From Fulvivirga ulvae (GTDB lineage Bacteria > Bacteroidota > Bacteroidia > Cytophagales > Cyclobacteriaceae), in assembly GCF_021389975.1 (NCBI RefSeq), contig NZ_CP089981.1:6225501-6289500 (forward strand): DNA of 64,000 nt, written 5' to 3'. This document shows, piece by piece, positions 35,476 through 45,100 of the stretch. The stretch's first letter is position 1; each line of letters begins with the position of its first letter. The position numbers were made by a program, and so were the translations under genes. The notes beneath the pieces are model-generated. The model was not told the DNA's origin and did not search any database. It was given only the letters and a program-made list of their open reading frames with translations.

Positions 35476-36842
35476 ATATCAAGTCAAAACTAACCTATCG
35501 TCTGCTTATGATGGTAAGCAGCATCTGGCTGGTAGCTTCAATCTCCATATACCTTTCTTCTGCCGGTTACAGGCAAGAAGAGTTTTACCGGCGACTGGAA
35601 TCGAGAGCCACTACAGCCGCCAGGCTTCTGATTGAATTTGAAGAGGTGGATGCAGAGCTCCTCCGAAAAATTGAATCGGCAAACCCTATTAAGCTACCAA
35701 GTGAGCGAATCTCCATTTACGACTATAATAACAATGAAATTTTCAGTACGGACGAAGATAATCTGGTAATCATAACTCCCGAAACTCTGGATAAGATCAG
35801 ACTGGAAGGTCAGGTGCAATGGAGACAGGAAGAGGTTGAGATTCTTGGGATGCTTTACTCAGATAAATTCGAACGTTTTGTAGTCATCGCGGCTGCACAT
35901 GATATCTTCGGTAAAAGTAAGCTTGAGAATTTAAGAAATATACTGATCATTGTTTTCTTCCTTTCGATCATTGCAGTAGCTGCCGTCGGCCTGATCTACG
36001 CACGCATTGCGTTGCAGCCCATTTCCAAAGTAGTGGATGAGGTGAACACCATAGGTGCCGGGAATCTGGGTACACGGATCAGCGAAGGCAATGGCAGGGA
36101 TGAGGTAGCTGTATTGGCCATCACTTTTAACAAAATGCTAAGCAGGCTTCAGGATGCATTTAAAAGTCAAAAAGCTTTTATATCAAACGCCTCTCATGAA
36201 CTGAGGACTCCGCTTACTTCCATGCTCTCCCAGATCGACGTTACACTCCTTAAAGAACGCGAGCAGGCATTTTATATTAAAACCATGACATCTGTTCGCG
36301 ATGACATCCAGAATCTGGCGGAGCTGACCAATAAACTGTTGCTGCTGGCCCGGACAGAATCATTCACGGAGAGTTTTTCCATGGTAAGGGTAGATTCTAT
36401 CATGTGGCAACTGGCATCAGAAATAAACGGGGCTCACTCCGATTACAAGATAAAAATATCGTTATCTGAAAAAATAGATGATGAAAAGCAGCTTACCGTG
36501 AAAGGCAATGAGCAAATGCTCAGAAGTGTATTCTCTAACCTGATAGATAATGCCTGCAAATTTTCTCCCGATCATGAGGTACAGGTAAGGTTATCGGCCC
36601 TGGAAACAGGCATGCTTGAAATAAAATTTCACGACACCGGAATCGGCATACCACAACATGAAATTGACCAGATCATGCAACCCTTTTTCCGGGCAACCAA
36701 TGCTGTATCCATAAAAGGCCATGGTATAGGCCTCTCTCTGGCAAAAAGGATCATCGATATCCACGAAGGCTCCCTGCGGATAACCTCGGTGGCCGGCAGC
36801 GGAACCACAGTGGCCATTACACTTCCAACCAGCATTTTTTAA
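35472..36842 (+). CDS. Sensor histidine kinase
   Basis: 456 residues. Two membrane helices (about 11-30, 157-177) flank a periplasmic sensor of about 125 residues; a HAMP domain follows (about 180-232), then the HisKA H-box FISNASHELRTPLTS (His242) and an HATPase with N (FSNLIDNACKFS) and G (GHGIGLSLA) boxes. It is similar to the CusS/PhoR-type pairs. The signal is unknown. Confidence 0.95.
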   Translation: MNIKSKLTYRLLMMVSSIWLVASISIYLSSAGYRQEEFYRRLESRATTAARLLIEFEEVDAELLRKIESANPIKLPSERISIYDYNNNEIFSTDEDNLVIITPETLDKIRLEGQVQWRQEEVEILGMLYSDKFERFVVIAAAHDIFGKSKLENLRNILIIVFFLSIIAVAAVGLIYARIALQPISKVVDEVNTIGAGNLGTRISEGNGRDEVAVLAITFNKMLSRLQDAFKSQKAFISNASHELRTPLTSMLSQIDVTLLKEREQAFYIKTMTSVRDDIQNLAELTNKLLLLARTESFTESFSMVRVDSIMWQLASEINGAHSDYKIKISLSEKIDDEKQLTVKGNEQMLRSVFSNLIDNACKFSPDHEVQVRLSALETGMLEIKFHDTGIGIPQHEIDQIMQPFFRATNAVSIKGHGIGLSLAKRIIDIHEGSLRITSVAGSGTTVAITLPTSIF

Positions 36843-36912
36843 TCTCTTTTTAATTTCATTTTGATCTCTCCTTAATGCCGGCAGCGTTATAGAAGGTATA
36901 ATTATTTACAAA

Positions 36913-37785
36913 ATGAAAACTTCAAAAGAAAAAATTATTGCCGGCGTGGTTACAGTTATGTTTTTCACTGCCTTGGGGTTTGCGCTCTTTTACTCTTCTG
37001 ACAACAAAACGTTGAGCAGGAATCTGAAAACGGAGAAATTAAAATCTGAGAAAATGCTCTCTCAAAAGCTGGCCCTTGATAAGGACATATCCAAACTAAA
37101 AGCAGATATCAGCAACTATCAGGGCAAAAACAAGCAGATTGATGGTAAATTGGCGGATATGCAGAAAAAGCTGACTCAAAAGGAAAGTGAATTAAGCTCT
37201 CTTTTGAAGCAAAAAGCATTGAGTGACTCTAAATATAAAAAGCAGGCCGCAGAGCTTGCCAACTATAAAAAGCAAATGGAAGAGGAGATTACTGCACTTA
37301 ATGAATCGCTGGCGGATATGAAATTTAAAAATTCATACCTGCAAAACACGGTTGCCACCCTGGAAAAAAACAATGGCGAGCTGAGTAAAAGGAACAGCTT
37401 TTTGAATGAGAGTGCAGGTGACAATTATGGAGTTGAAGCCTTGAAGAAAAACCAAAAACTCACCATCAACTCAAAGAAAACCAAAGAGATCGTACTTGGT
37501 TTCGATGTTCCTGCTTCTCTCGCCCATAACCTGACATTAACCATCATTACTCCCGATGGTAAAAAAGCAAGCAGTGCGAACTCCAAAGAGGTCAGCTATA
37601 CGATTATAGATAAAGCTGAACCCCTTTTACTGGCTTCTACTAACATGATGGCGGATGCGGGCACAAACTCTAAACGAGTCGCACTCTCCTATAAGCCTGC
37701 TGAGAAGTTTAAAAAAGGTGTTTACAAGATAGACATCTACCATCAGAGCACTTACCTGGGCAGTACACAGATCAAACTGAAGTAA
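36913..37785 (+). CDS. Membrane-anchored coiled-coil protein
   Basis: 290 residues. An N-terminal membrane helix (about 9-28) is followed by a long, almost uninterrupted coiled coil (about 33-170, rich in KLA/ELx/LKQK heptads), and a small beta domain at the C-terminus (about 180-290, LTINSKKTKEIVLGFDVPASLAHNLTLTI). It is not assigned to a family. It sits 70 bp after the sensor kinase on the same strand and may be its output. A bidirectional hairpin terminator follows. Confidence 0.6.
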   Translation: MKTSKEKIIAGVVTVMFFTALGFALFYSSDNKTLSRNLKTEKLKSEKMLSQKLALDKDISKLKADISNYQGKNKQIDGKLADMQKKLTQKESELSSLLKQKALSDSKYKKQAAELANYKKQMEEEITALNESLADMKFKNSYLQNTVATLEKNNGELSKRNSFLNESAGDNYGVEALKKNQKLTINSKKTKEIVLGFDVPASLAHNLTLTIITPDGKKASSANSKEVSYTIIDKAEPLLLASTNMMADAGTNSKRVALSYKPAEKFKKGVYKIDIYHQSTYLGSTQIKLK

Positions 37786-37807
37786 GGAGAAGGATTTTTT
37801 CGCAGGT

Positions 37808-37850
37808 AAAGGGCCGCTCTCTTAAATTTAAGAGACGGCCCTTTTGTATT
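37808..37850 (+). terminator. Terminator after the coiled-coil gene
   Basis: AAAGGGCCG (37808-37816) pairs with CGGCCCTTT (37836-37844), and TCTCTTAAA with TTTAAGAGA inside, so the stem is about 18 bp with one bulge. It is followed by TTGTATTTT on the plus strand and lies between two convergent genes, so it may serve both. Confidence 0.85.
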
Positions 37851-37877
37851 TTAATAACTACCCGGCCGGCAGGCGCA

Positions 37878-39404
37878 TTACTTAATTACTATCTTAACAG
37901 TTTTCAGGTAAGTATTAGAGCTTATGTTCAGCAGATAAATCCCGCTCTCCATCCCTGTGGTGCCCACTGTTGCCGCCTGTTCAAAATTTCCTTTCGCCAC
38001 AACCAGCCCGTTTGCTGTCTGTATCTCCCAAACTTTATTGCTCAGGTCCTGCCCAAGTACAGTGAACGAGTCACCCGACCTTACAGGATTTGGTGATACA
38101 GCCAGATACACTTCCGGATTATTATAATCTACCGTTATTAAACCTTTGTATTCGAACGTACCATCTAAATCAGTCTGCCTGAGCCTGTAATAGGTAGTAC
38201 TGTTCAAGGGCACTTCATCAACCCAATGATACCTCCTTAAATCATCTGTGGTTCCCGATCCGGACACCTTACCTGCGTATTCAAAGAGTTGCCCGTCTAA
38301 AGATATTTCTATAGTAAAGTAATCGTTGTTAAGTTCAGAGGCAGTCATCCAGTTCAGTATCACATGGCCATCCACAAGGTCGTAGTCGAACTCCACCAGG
38401 GTAACCGGCAATACACATCCGTTTCCACAGCACCCATCAGAGCATGGAGCACCTATACCTCCAAAATCATCGGTAATCGTCCCTCCTACAATGAGCGAGC
38501 CATTGGGTATATCTATGGTGGCCGCCTGATCATTGGTCAGGTCATTGGTGATGGCAAGCGTTCCTCCTCCATCAATATTAATGTCACTGCCATAATCATT
38601 ATTTAAGCTACCTCCAACGCTCACATTTGACCCGTCAATGTTAACATAACCTGCTGTAACTTCTCCACCGGAGCTATACCCGTTATTAAAGTCACCTCCT
38701 ATGATGAAAGTAGAGTTATTTTGCACATCCAGCAAGGCATGATAGTCATTGTTAAAATCACCGGACACAATTACCGTACTGTTGTCTACCATAAGGTGAG
38801 ACTGATCTTCAGTAATAAGATTGCCATTGGATAACGTGAGCGAGCCTCCATTTTGAACGATGGTCTCTGCCTCGAAATCATTAATAAAATTGCCTGAGGA
38901 AATATCAAGCGATGAGTTGTCAATAGTAAGGCTCGTGCCATTGTCATTTTCGAAGTTTCCGGCGGTCACGGTGAATGAGGTGCCGTTCAGGAGGCTCAAA
39001 GTGGACGTAAAATTGTTCAGGCTGGTACTGGCACCTCCATTGTTGCCCACGGTAACAGTAACATTTGAAAAAGTAAAAGATGTTGAAGTCCTGACATTAT
39101 TGTAAAATCTCCCGGCAACATCAAGGGTGCCACCACCCGATACACTAAGTGTACCTACCATATACCCGGTTTGCAGATCTCCAAGTACAGTAACGGTCAC
39201 TCCGGGGTTGATCACCAAGGATGCTGCACTCAATAAAGATAAGTTTCCGGTAATAGTGATATCAGTACTGATAGTACATGCGCCTGTCACGGCCAGGTCA
39301 CCGGATGAATAACCTGCTGTGCATTGGGCATGCCCTTTGCCACCTATACATGTAAAGGCAAGTATAGATACCGCCGCAAGCATAGAGCGGCATAGTTTCT
39401 TCAT
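37878..39404 (-). CDS. T9SS-secreted repeat protein
   Basis: 508 residues from the ATG at 39404 (GTG at 39413 in frame). A signal peptide is followed by a long beta-repeat region (about 30-320) of similar units centred on Asn-Asn-Asp/Gly (for example SLNNDYGSDINIDGGGTL, FNNGYSSGGEVTAGYVNI), typical of a beta-helix or adhesin. A Cys cluster (CSDGCCGNGC) and LPVTLVEF follow, then a beta-sandwich and a C-terminal T9SS type A sorting domain (VSPNPVRSGDSFTV ... GIYLLNISSNTYLKTVKIVIK). The cargo is exported and anchored or released at the surface; the ligand is unknown. Confidence 0.82.
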   Translation of the reverse strand: MKKLCRSMLAAVSILAFTCIGGKGHAQCTAGYSSGDLAVTGACTISTDITITGNLSLLSAASLVINPGVTVTVLGDLQTGYMVGTLSVSGGGTLDVAGRFYNNVRTSTSFTFSNVTVTVGNNGGASTSLNNFTSTLSLLNGTSFTVTAGNFENDNGTSLTIDNSSLDISSGNFINDFEAETIVQNGGSLTLSNGNLITEDQSHLMVDNSTVIVSGDFNNDYHALLDVQNNSTFIIGGDFNNGYSSGGEVTAGYVNIDGSNVSVGGSLNNDYGSDINIDGGGTLAITNDLTNDQAATIDIPNGSLIVGGTITDDFGGIGAPCSDGCCGNGCVLPVTLVEFDYDLVDGHVILNWMTASELNNDYFTIEISLDGQLFEYAGKVSGSGTTDDLRRYHWVDEVPLNSTTYYRLRQTDLDGTFEYKGLITVDYNNPEVYLAVSPNPVRSGDSFTVLGQDLSNKVWEIQTANGLVVAKGNFEQAATVGTTGMESGIYLLNISSNTYLKTVKIVIK

Positions 39405-39460
39405 ATGTTTCACGGAATTTTAGTTGATAAGCGTTGATAATGTTTTAGTTAGTTATGGCT

Positions 39461-39476
39461 TGTTGTTTAAACAACA
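39461..39476. promoter_or_regulatory. Perfect 16-bp palindrome
   Basis: TGTTGTTTAAACAACA reads the same on both strands. It lies 57 bp upstream of the T9SS repeat gene and 57 bp after the DUF4861 stop. It could be an operator or a terminator without a loop. No matching regulator was identified. Confidence 0.35.
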
Positions 39477-39532
39477 TTTTTGAATGCAGTAATATATGCA
39501 ATTATGATAATACAAAAAAGTCCTTCTTTAAT

Positions 39533-40546
39533 TTAAAGCTTACCGTTTTTATCCAATTGATCAAGATTATTATCAAGGTGCCTAACAAATTCCTTCTCAT
39601 TTTTAATTGCGTCTTTTTCCTGACTCCACGCTCCCATAAAATAATATGTAACCGGCCCATCGGTAGGATTAAACACTACCAAATGGTCATGATCACCTTC
39701 GGTAACCTCCCTGGCATCAGACTTTTTGTAGAAAATGGCCATCCCAAGCTGATCCTGATCACGGACAAGGGTTTGGGCTCCATAGGTGGCAATATAACCC
39801 CACTCCTGTCCTTCTTTTTTCATCAGTGGAATGTCGTCAAACTTAACGATACCCGTACAAATACCCGGAATGGCTTTGGAAGGATCAAGGGATACCTCTG
39901 TATACCTGCCCTCCGGATAGATAGTCAGCCGGGTGGCCAGGTCAACAGTATCAGCACCGGACTGCCAGTCCTTATAGTCGATTTCCACGGAAGAGCTACT
40001 CGCTGTATTGCTGATTTTAGCCATTGTTTTAGACACTTTTTGAAAATGGACCACGGAGTCATCCAAAAGTCGCCCGTACGAACCAATGCCCAGGGATTTT
40101 CCTACCTTCAGGATATCCTGCCCCCAATCAGCACTTTCATGGTACGAATCAAAGCCGTCCTGGCCTACATGGCTTAGTACCACAGTATCCACCTTCTTAC
40201 CAAAGATATCGATGGCATTTCTCCAGTCGAGGTATAACCGGTAACCTACCCGGCTATTTTCCCATCCGGGGCCTTCATACCTGAGATAATAGGAATGATC
40301 AGCAAGTCCTTCGGGCCACTCAAATTCGGTTATGTTTTTGAATTGTCCGCCTTCATAGCTACCCTCCTTCCATGCTCCGCCCTCTTTTACGGAAAGCTCC
40401 GCATAAGTCCCGGAAGCAGATACTCCGGAAGTTGAAGTTTCAGCGGAGATGTTCATTTTATTTTCGGTCTTATCCGTCTTGCAAGACAGAAAACCACATA
40501 CTGGTATTACAGCAATCAAAAGTTTGTTTATCATCACGTTATTCAT
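39533..40546 (-). CDS. DUF4861 family lipoprotein (pectin locus)
   Basis: 337 residues from the ATG at 40546; ATGs at 40558 (which would overlap the GH28 stop by 20 bases) and 40534 are also in frame. It has a lipoprotein signal (GFLSC) and the DUF4861 body (RYEGPGWENSRVGYRLYLDWRNAIDIFGK, SLDPSKAIPGICTGIVKFD, DHDHLVVFNP). DUF4861 genes are regularly found in Bacteroidota pectin or glycan loci; a role in oligouronate processing is an inference. It is the last gene of the susC-susD-PME-PL-GH28 operon. Confidence 0.85.
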   Translation of the reverse strand: MNNVMINKLLIAVIPVCGFLSCKTDKTENKMNISAETSTSGVSASGTYAELSVKEGGAWKEGSYEGGQFKNITEFEWPEGLADHSYYLRYEGPGWENSRVGYRLYLDWRNAIDIFGKKVDTVVLSHVGQDGFDSYHESADWGQDILKVGKSLGIGSYGRLLDDSVVHFQKVSKTMAKISNTASSSSVEIDYKDWQSGADTVDLATRLTIYPEGRYTEVSLDPSKAIPGICTGIVKFDDIPLMKKEGQEWGYIATYGAQTLVRDQDQLGMAIFYKKSDAREVTEGDHDHLVVFNPTDGPVTYYFMGAWSQEKDAIKNEKEFVRHLDNNLDQLDKNGKL

Positions 40547-42029
40547 ATTTGGTACCATTTATTGTTGTATTTATAAATTGAACCGGGTCAGAATTCTCTA
40601 CTGAAACCGGTTCAGTAACCTTTTGGATATGCACATTTGTAAGCGAAACATCCTTTACCGGGTTTGCTTCCCTTCCGTTAATCAATACGCCATATTTTCC
40701 ACCATCCTCTACGTAGATATCTTCCAGATGAATACCCTTAATGTAAGGCATAAATTCACCTTCCTGATTGGCATAAGTACCGTAGTGGGTGTTAATTTTC
40801 AAAACAGCTTCTTTCACCTGGCCTATTTTGATATTCCTGAAGTAAACATTTTCGACAAATCCACCTCTAAGGGTGTTTGTTTTTATTCTAAAAGCCCTGT
40901 CAAGGTTAGGACTGTCCATGCTGCAATTTCTTACATATACATTTTTTATTCCCGCCGACATTTCGCTACCCATTACCACGCCGCCATGCCCGTCTTTCAT
41001 TTTACAATTTTCAATGACTATATTTTCACTGGGTATATTGACCCTTCTGCCCTCCCAGTTTCTTCCTGATTTTATAGCTATGCAGTCATCGCCCGTATCA
41101 AAAGTGCAGTTGGCAATGTATACGTTTTTGGAATATTCCGGGTCGCAGCCGTCATTGTTAGGCCCGTGACTTATAATGGTTACTCCATCAATGATTATAT
41201 CCCTGGACTTGATCGGGTGCAATACCCAAAACGGAGCATTCGTGAAGGTTACACCTTGTACCTGTATACGCTCGCACTCAAAGGGTTGAAAGAATGAAGG
41301 TCTGAGTTGGTGCCCTTCACCAAAGACCCGCAACGCAACAGGAACGTTATCTTCACTCATTTTCCACAACCGGGGCAAATTATGTTCGTCCTGCTGCTTA
41401 GGGGTTCCTTCTCTATATCCATAAACATCCTTTCCACACCACCGCCACCAGTTGTTGTTGCCAGCTTGCCCATCGAATGTGCCCTGACCTGTAATGGCTA
41501 TATTTTTTTGCTTATATGCATAAATAAGGGGAGAATAATTCATGAGTTCAATCCCTTCGTAAGAGGTATGCACCACGGGTAAATAGGCTTTTTGATCAGT
41601 GGTAAAGAGAATTACTGCTCCACTTTCCAGATGCAGGTTTACATTACTTCTCAGATGGATCGGGCCAGTGAGAAATTTACCTTCAGGTACTACAACTTTT
41701 CCTCCACCTGCCTCAAAACAGCTTTTTATAACCTTCGCCAAAACTTCAGAATTATCAAAAGAACCGTCCCCTATGGCACCGTAGTCCATTATATTGAATG
41801 AGGTGTCGGCAAAGTGGGGGGCAGGAATACTACTGATAATCTTATCTGCCTCTGCAAACGGATCAGCCATTGGCTGCTCATTGTTTTCAGGCTGCTCTTC
41901 GTTGGTCTTCTGTCTTTCGTTGTTACATCCGGCCAGAATACTCCCAAGAAAAAGTGCGCATAGTAAAAATACCTGATCAATTTTTCCAATGTTGCTAAGG
42001 CTTATCCGCGTCATACTTTCTAAAATCAT
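40539..42029 (-). CDS. Polygalacturonase-type GH28 lipoprotein
   Basis: 496 residues, lipoprotein (ILAGC, Cys35). Right-handed beta-helix with GH28 catalytic motifs in order: NNDGCDPE (Asn291-Asn292-Asp293), GDDCIAIKSG (Asp314, Asp315), GHGGVVMGSE (His348) and RAFRIKTN (Arg381, Lys383). It hydrolyses alpha-1,4 linkages of (oligo)galacturonan. It follows the pectate lyase gene by 84 bp on the same strand. Confidence 0.94.
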   Translation of the reverse strand: MILESMTRISLSNIGKIDQVFLLCALFLGSILAGCNNERQKTNEEQPENNEQPMADPFAEADKIISSIPAPHFADTSFNIMDYGAIGDGSFDNSEVLAKVIKSCFEAGGGKVVVPEGKFLTGPIHLRSNVNLHLESGAVILFTTDQKAYLPVVHTSYEGIELMNYSPLIYAYKQKNIAITGQGTFDGQAGNNNWWRWCGKDVYGYREGTPKQQDEHNLPRLWKMSEDNVPVALRVFGEGHQLRPSFFQPFECERIQVQGVTFTNAPFWVLHPIKSRDIIIDGVTIISHGPNNDGCDPEYSKNVYIANCTFDTGDDCIAIKSGRNWEGRRVNIPSENIVIENCKMKDGHGGVVMGSEMSAGIKNVYVRNCSMDSPNLDRAFRIKTNTLRGGFVENVYFRNIKIGQVKEAVLKINTHYGTYANQEGEFMPYIKGIHLEDIYVEDGGKYGVLINGREANPVKDVSLTNVHIQKVTEPVSVENSDPVQFINTTINGTKYE

Positions 42030-42113
42030 TTTAATACAAGTCCATAAATGAAGTCGTCTCAGGAACCTTTAAAAAGCTCCTGAGACATACCTCACTCATC
42101 CATAAAATTATTT

Positions 42114-45100
42114 CTACTGAACAATCAATCTTATTTTTTTCAAACTACGTTTTGCATTTTGCATACTCAATATGTAAATACCATTTTTCAATTTATCATT
42201 TTCATAGGTGATCGTGTTAATCCCCTTGCTGTAACGGGCATCTCCAAACTCGCCCACTATCCTTCCTCTCATATCATAAAGTTTAAATGACAGATATTCA
42301 TCATTCTGCGTACTAAAAGTTATAGATACGGCACCTCTGAAAGGATTAGGGTAAGCTTCAAAACGAGTTAAAGCACTAGCATCAGATTTGGAGGACTGGC
42401 TACCTGCCCTGGCAACTTCGGAAGAAAGGACGGAAATCTTCCCGACTCCCACATTGGCAGGAACAACCGACGCAACGGTGCTGACATCATCCACCGAATA
42501 CTGGTATGGCAGTGTTGATGAATTCCACCAGTCACAACCTGTCTGAGAAATTTCCACATCACCGGTTGAGCCGGTAAACAGGTTGCCGCTTTCGCAGATA
42601 TATCCGTTCGGCATGCCATCAACGGGGAACTTATCAGTGGTCATGGGCAACTTTACGTTGTTGTAGTGACAGCCCTCCACCAGTACGTGAGCCCCTATGC
42701 GGGCAGCAATGCCATAATCACCAATGCCATCGAAGTAGTTATTGTACATATGAATAGCTCCGTACCTGATACTTGGGTTCCGGCCATCAGTATTTTGGAA
42801 ATAGTTATGGTGATAGGTGATCTTCATCTGGCTGTCAGTGGCCTGCTGACCTGAATTATTGGTATGCCCTATCAGTGAACATTTCATATGGTCATGCAGG
42901 TAGCACCACGACACTGTCACGTACCTGGATCCTTTCTTGATATCCAAAAGGCCATCATATGTATCTACACCTATACCATCGCCAATCTGACTATGAAGTT
43001 CACAGTGATCAATCCAAACATGGCTGCAACCATCAATGGTAAGTGCATCGTTAGGGTAAAGCACCTCTCTGATCTTGAGATTTCTGACGATCACATTATT
43101 ATAATCCCTGATATTGAGCCCTATATTTTGCAACTCTGCCGTGCTTCCCAGTCCGAGGATCGAGATGTTTGCGCCTCTTTTGATAGTAATCAAAGTACTG
43201 GATGACGAGCTTATCCTGCCATTGATATATACAATTTCGGCATTGTAGTTATCCTCACGGGAAGCCGCCCATGCCTCTAACTCTGCCAGGTTGCTGATGG
43301 TTATTACGTTGCCTCCTTCGCCACCTGTAGTTGTGGATATCCCATCGCCGGGTACAGTCGCAAAGCCTGTCATGGTACTGTTATCTACATTTCCTGCCCC
43401 GGCAGGTCTGGCCCCTGCGGCATTTGAGTTCACAAAATCTCCATTAGCGTCTCTGCCTTTGATCCAGTAATAGTATTGGGTACCATTGCTGACTGCCTCA
43501 TCGTTGTAGCTGTTAACACCGGCATTTACCACGGCAATTCGAACACGACCTGAAGGGTCGCTGTCTGTATCACGGTAGACCTCCTGACCATAGCCACTGC
43601 CCAAATCGTTAGAAGCCCATGACAGGGAAACCTGCCCGTCACCTGCCGATGCTGTCAGGTTGACGGAAGCTGCCGAGCTGGTACATGAGGCTGCCGAAAC
43701 AGAAGGTCCTGTAATCTGTAAATAGTCAATATTTCCCAGGCCACCACTCGTAGTTGATACTATAGTGATGTCATTGGTTCCGCTCGCCAGGTTGATGTTG
43801 GCGGAAGTAGTTGCCCATGAAGTCCAGGCACCTGTAGCCGGCATACTCAGGCCCGAAATCACTATGCTTCCATTGACCAGTATATTGGCCGATCTGTCAG
43901 AAGTTGAACCATTGGCATACCGTATCTCTATACCAGCCTGTCCGGCAGAAGCATTAACTTTATACTGGACACCGCTACCGGAAACATTCTCAGTATCAGC
44001 GAAACCTGACCCGGTGTATCCGCTATGTATGTTGTCTACCATCCCGTCGACGGCACAGAAGCCTGTTTCATTTTCTTGTAAAGCTATAACGTCATCATTG
44101 TCCTGCGGGGGGGTACTATCCCCGCCTCCGAATTCTATCCAGTCGATGTCGGCACTCTCACCATCTGCATTAGTGATTAGTGTTATGGTATTATTTCCTG
44201 ATGCCAGACTGGCGGTGAAGGCAGTAGTTGCGAACTCACTCCCAGCAGTTTCCGGCAAAGACACTGTCTGACGATTACCATTCACATCTATATCCACGGA
44301 TGGATTCATAGACGCCTTTCTGGTGTATCTCACAGTAATAGTGTATTGCGATGAAGATGTGGATGAATAATTCCAGACAATCCGCTTGTCGGGGTCATTG
44401 CTTAAATTAATGGCCTGTCCATTGTCAGCATTAGCATATGACTTTATTGAACCGTCAAAAGATATCAAACGCGAATCAGTATCTTCAATGCGATCGCCAT
44501 CGCCTGTTGGAGGAGGCACATTCTGGGTAAACACGGCAGTAACTGATTTATCAGAGTTCATGACAATGGAAACCGTTGTATTGCTTCCACTGGCATCGCC
44601 CGTCCAGTTACTGAAAGACCAGCCCTGGGCAGGTGTAGCAGTCACTGTAGCTGTGGTACCTTCATCATAAGTGCCTGCACCTGAAACAGAACCAGAGCCG
44701 GATACACTGGTAGTCAGGGTATAGGTATCTCCAGATGGCGGAGGAGTTGACCCTCCGTATTCAATAGCTCCCAGGTCAGGCGCAGAACCATTGGAACTTA
44801 CACCGGACACGCTGCACCCGTTATCGATAAGTGCACTTGAAGAAGCAAGATTCAAAAAGCCATTTGAAGTTGGATTGGAGTTTGGCCCCGGGTTCAGGGT
44901 CTGAAAATCGGAAGAGCCGGCAGTAATAGTCCAGTTGGTATCAGTATCGTCCAATGCATTACATGACAGCGACGCATCCCCTACGATTCTATCCGTGTGT
45001 CCACCGTTTAGGGTGACACAATTTCTGAATGTATGGGAGGCATTGTCTCTTGTGTGATAGTTATATCCGACGTTGTTGTAAGAGGTAAGGTTGTAGAATT

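Noticed and set aside
39455..40177. 240-codon plus-strand frame
   Set aside because: It is antisense to most of the DUF4861 gene, which has a signal peptide, domain motifs and operon context; the plus frame shows none.
43765..44271. 168-codon plus-strand frame inside the lyase gene
   Set aside because: It is the mirror of the CBM-like modules and has no independent support.
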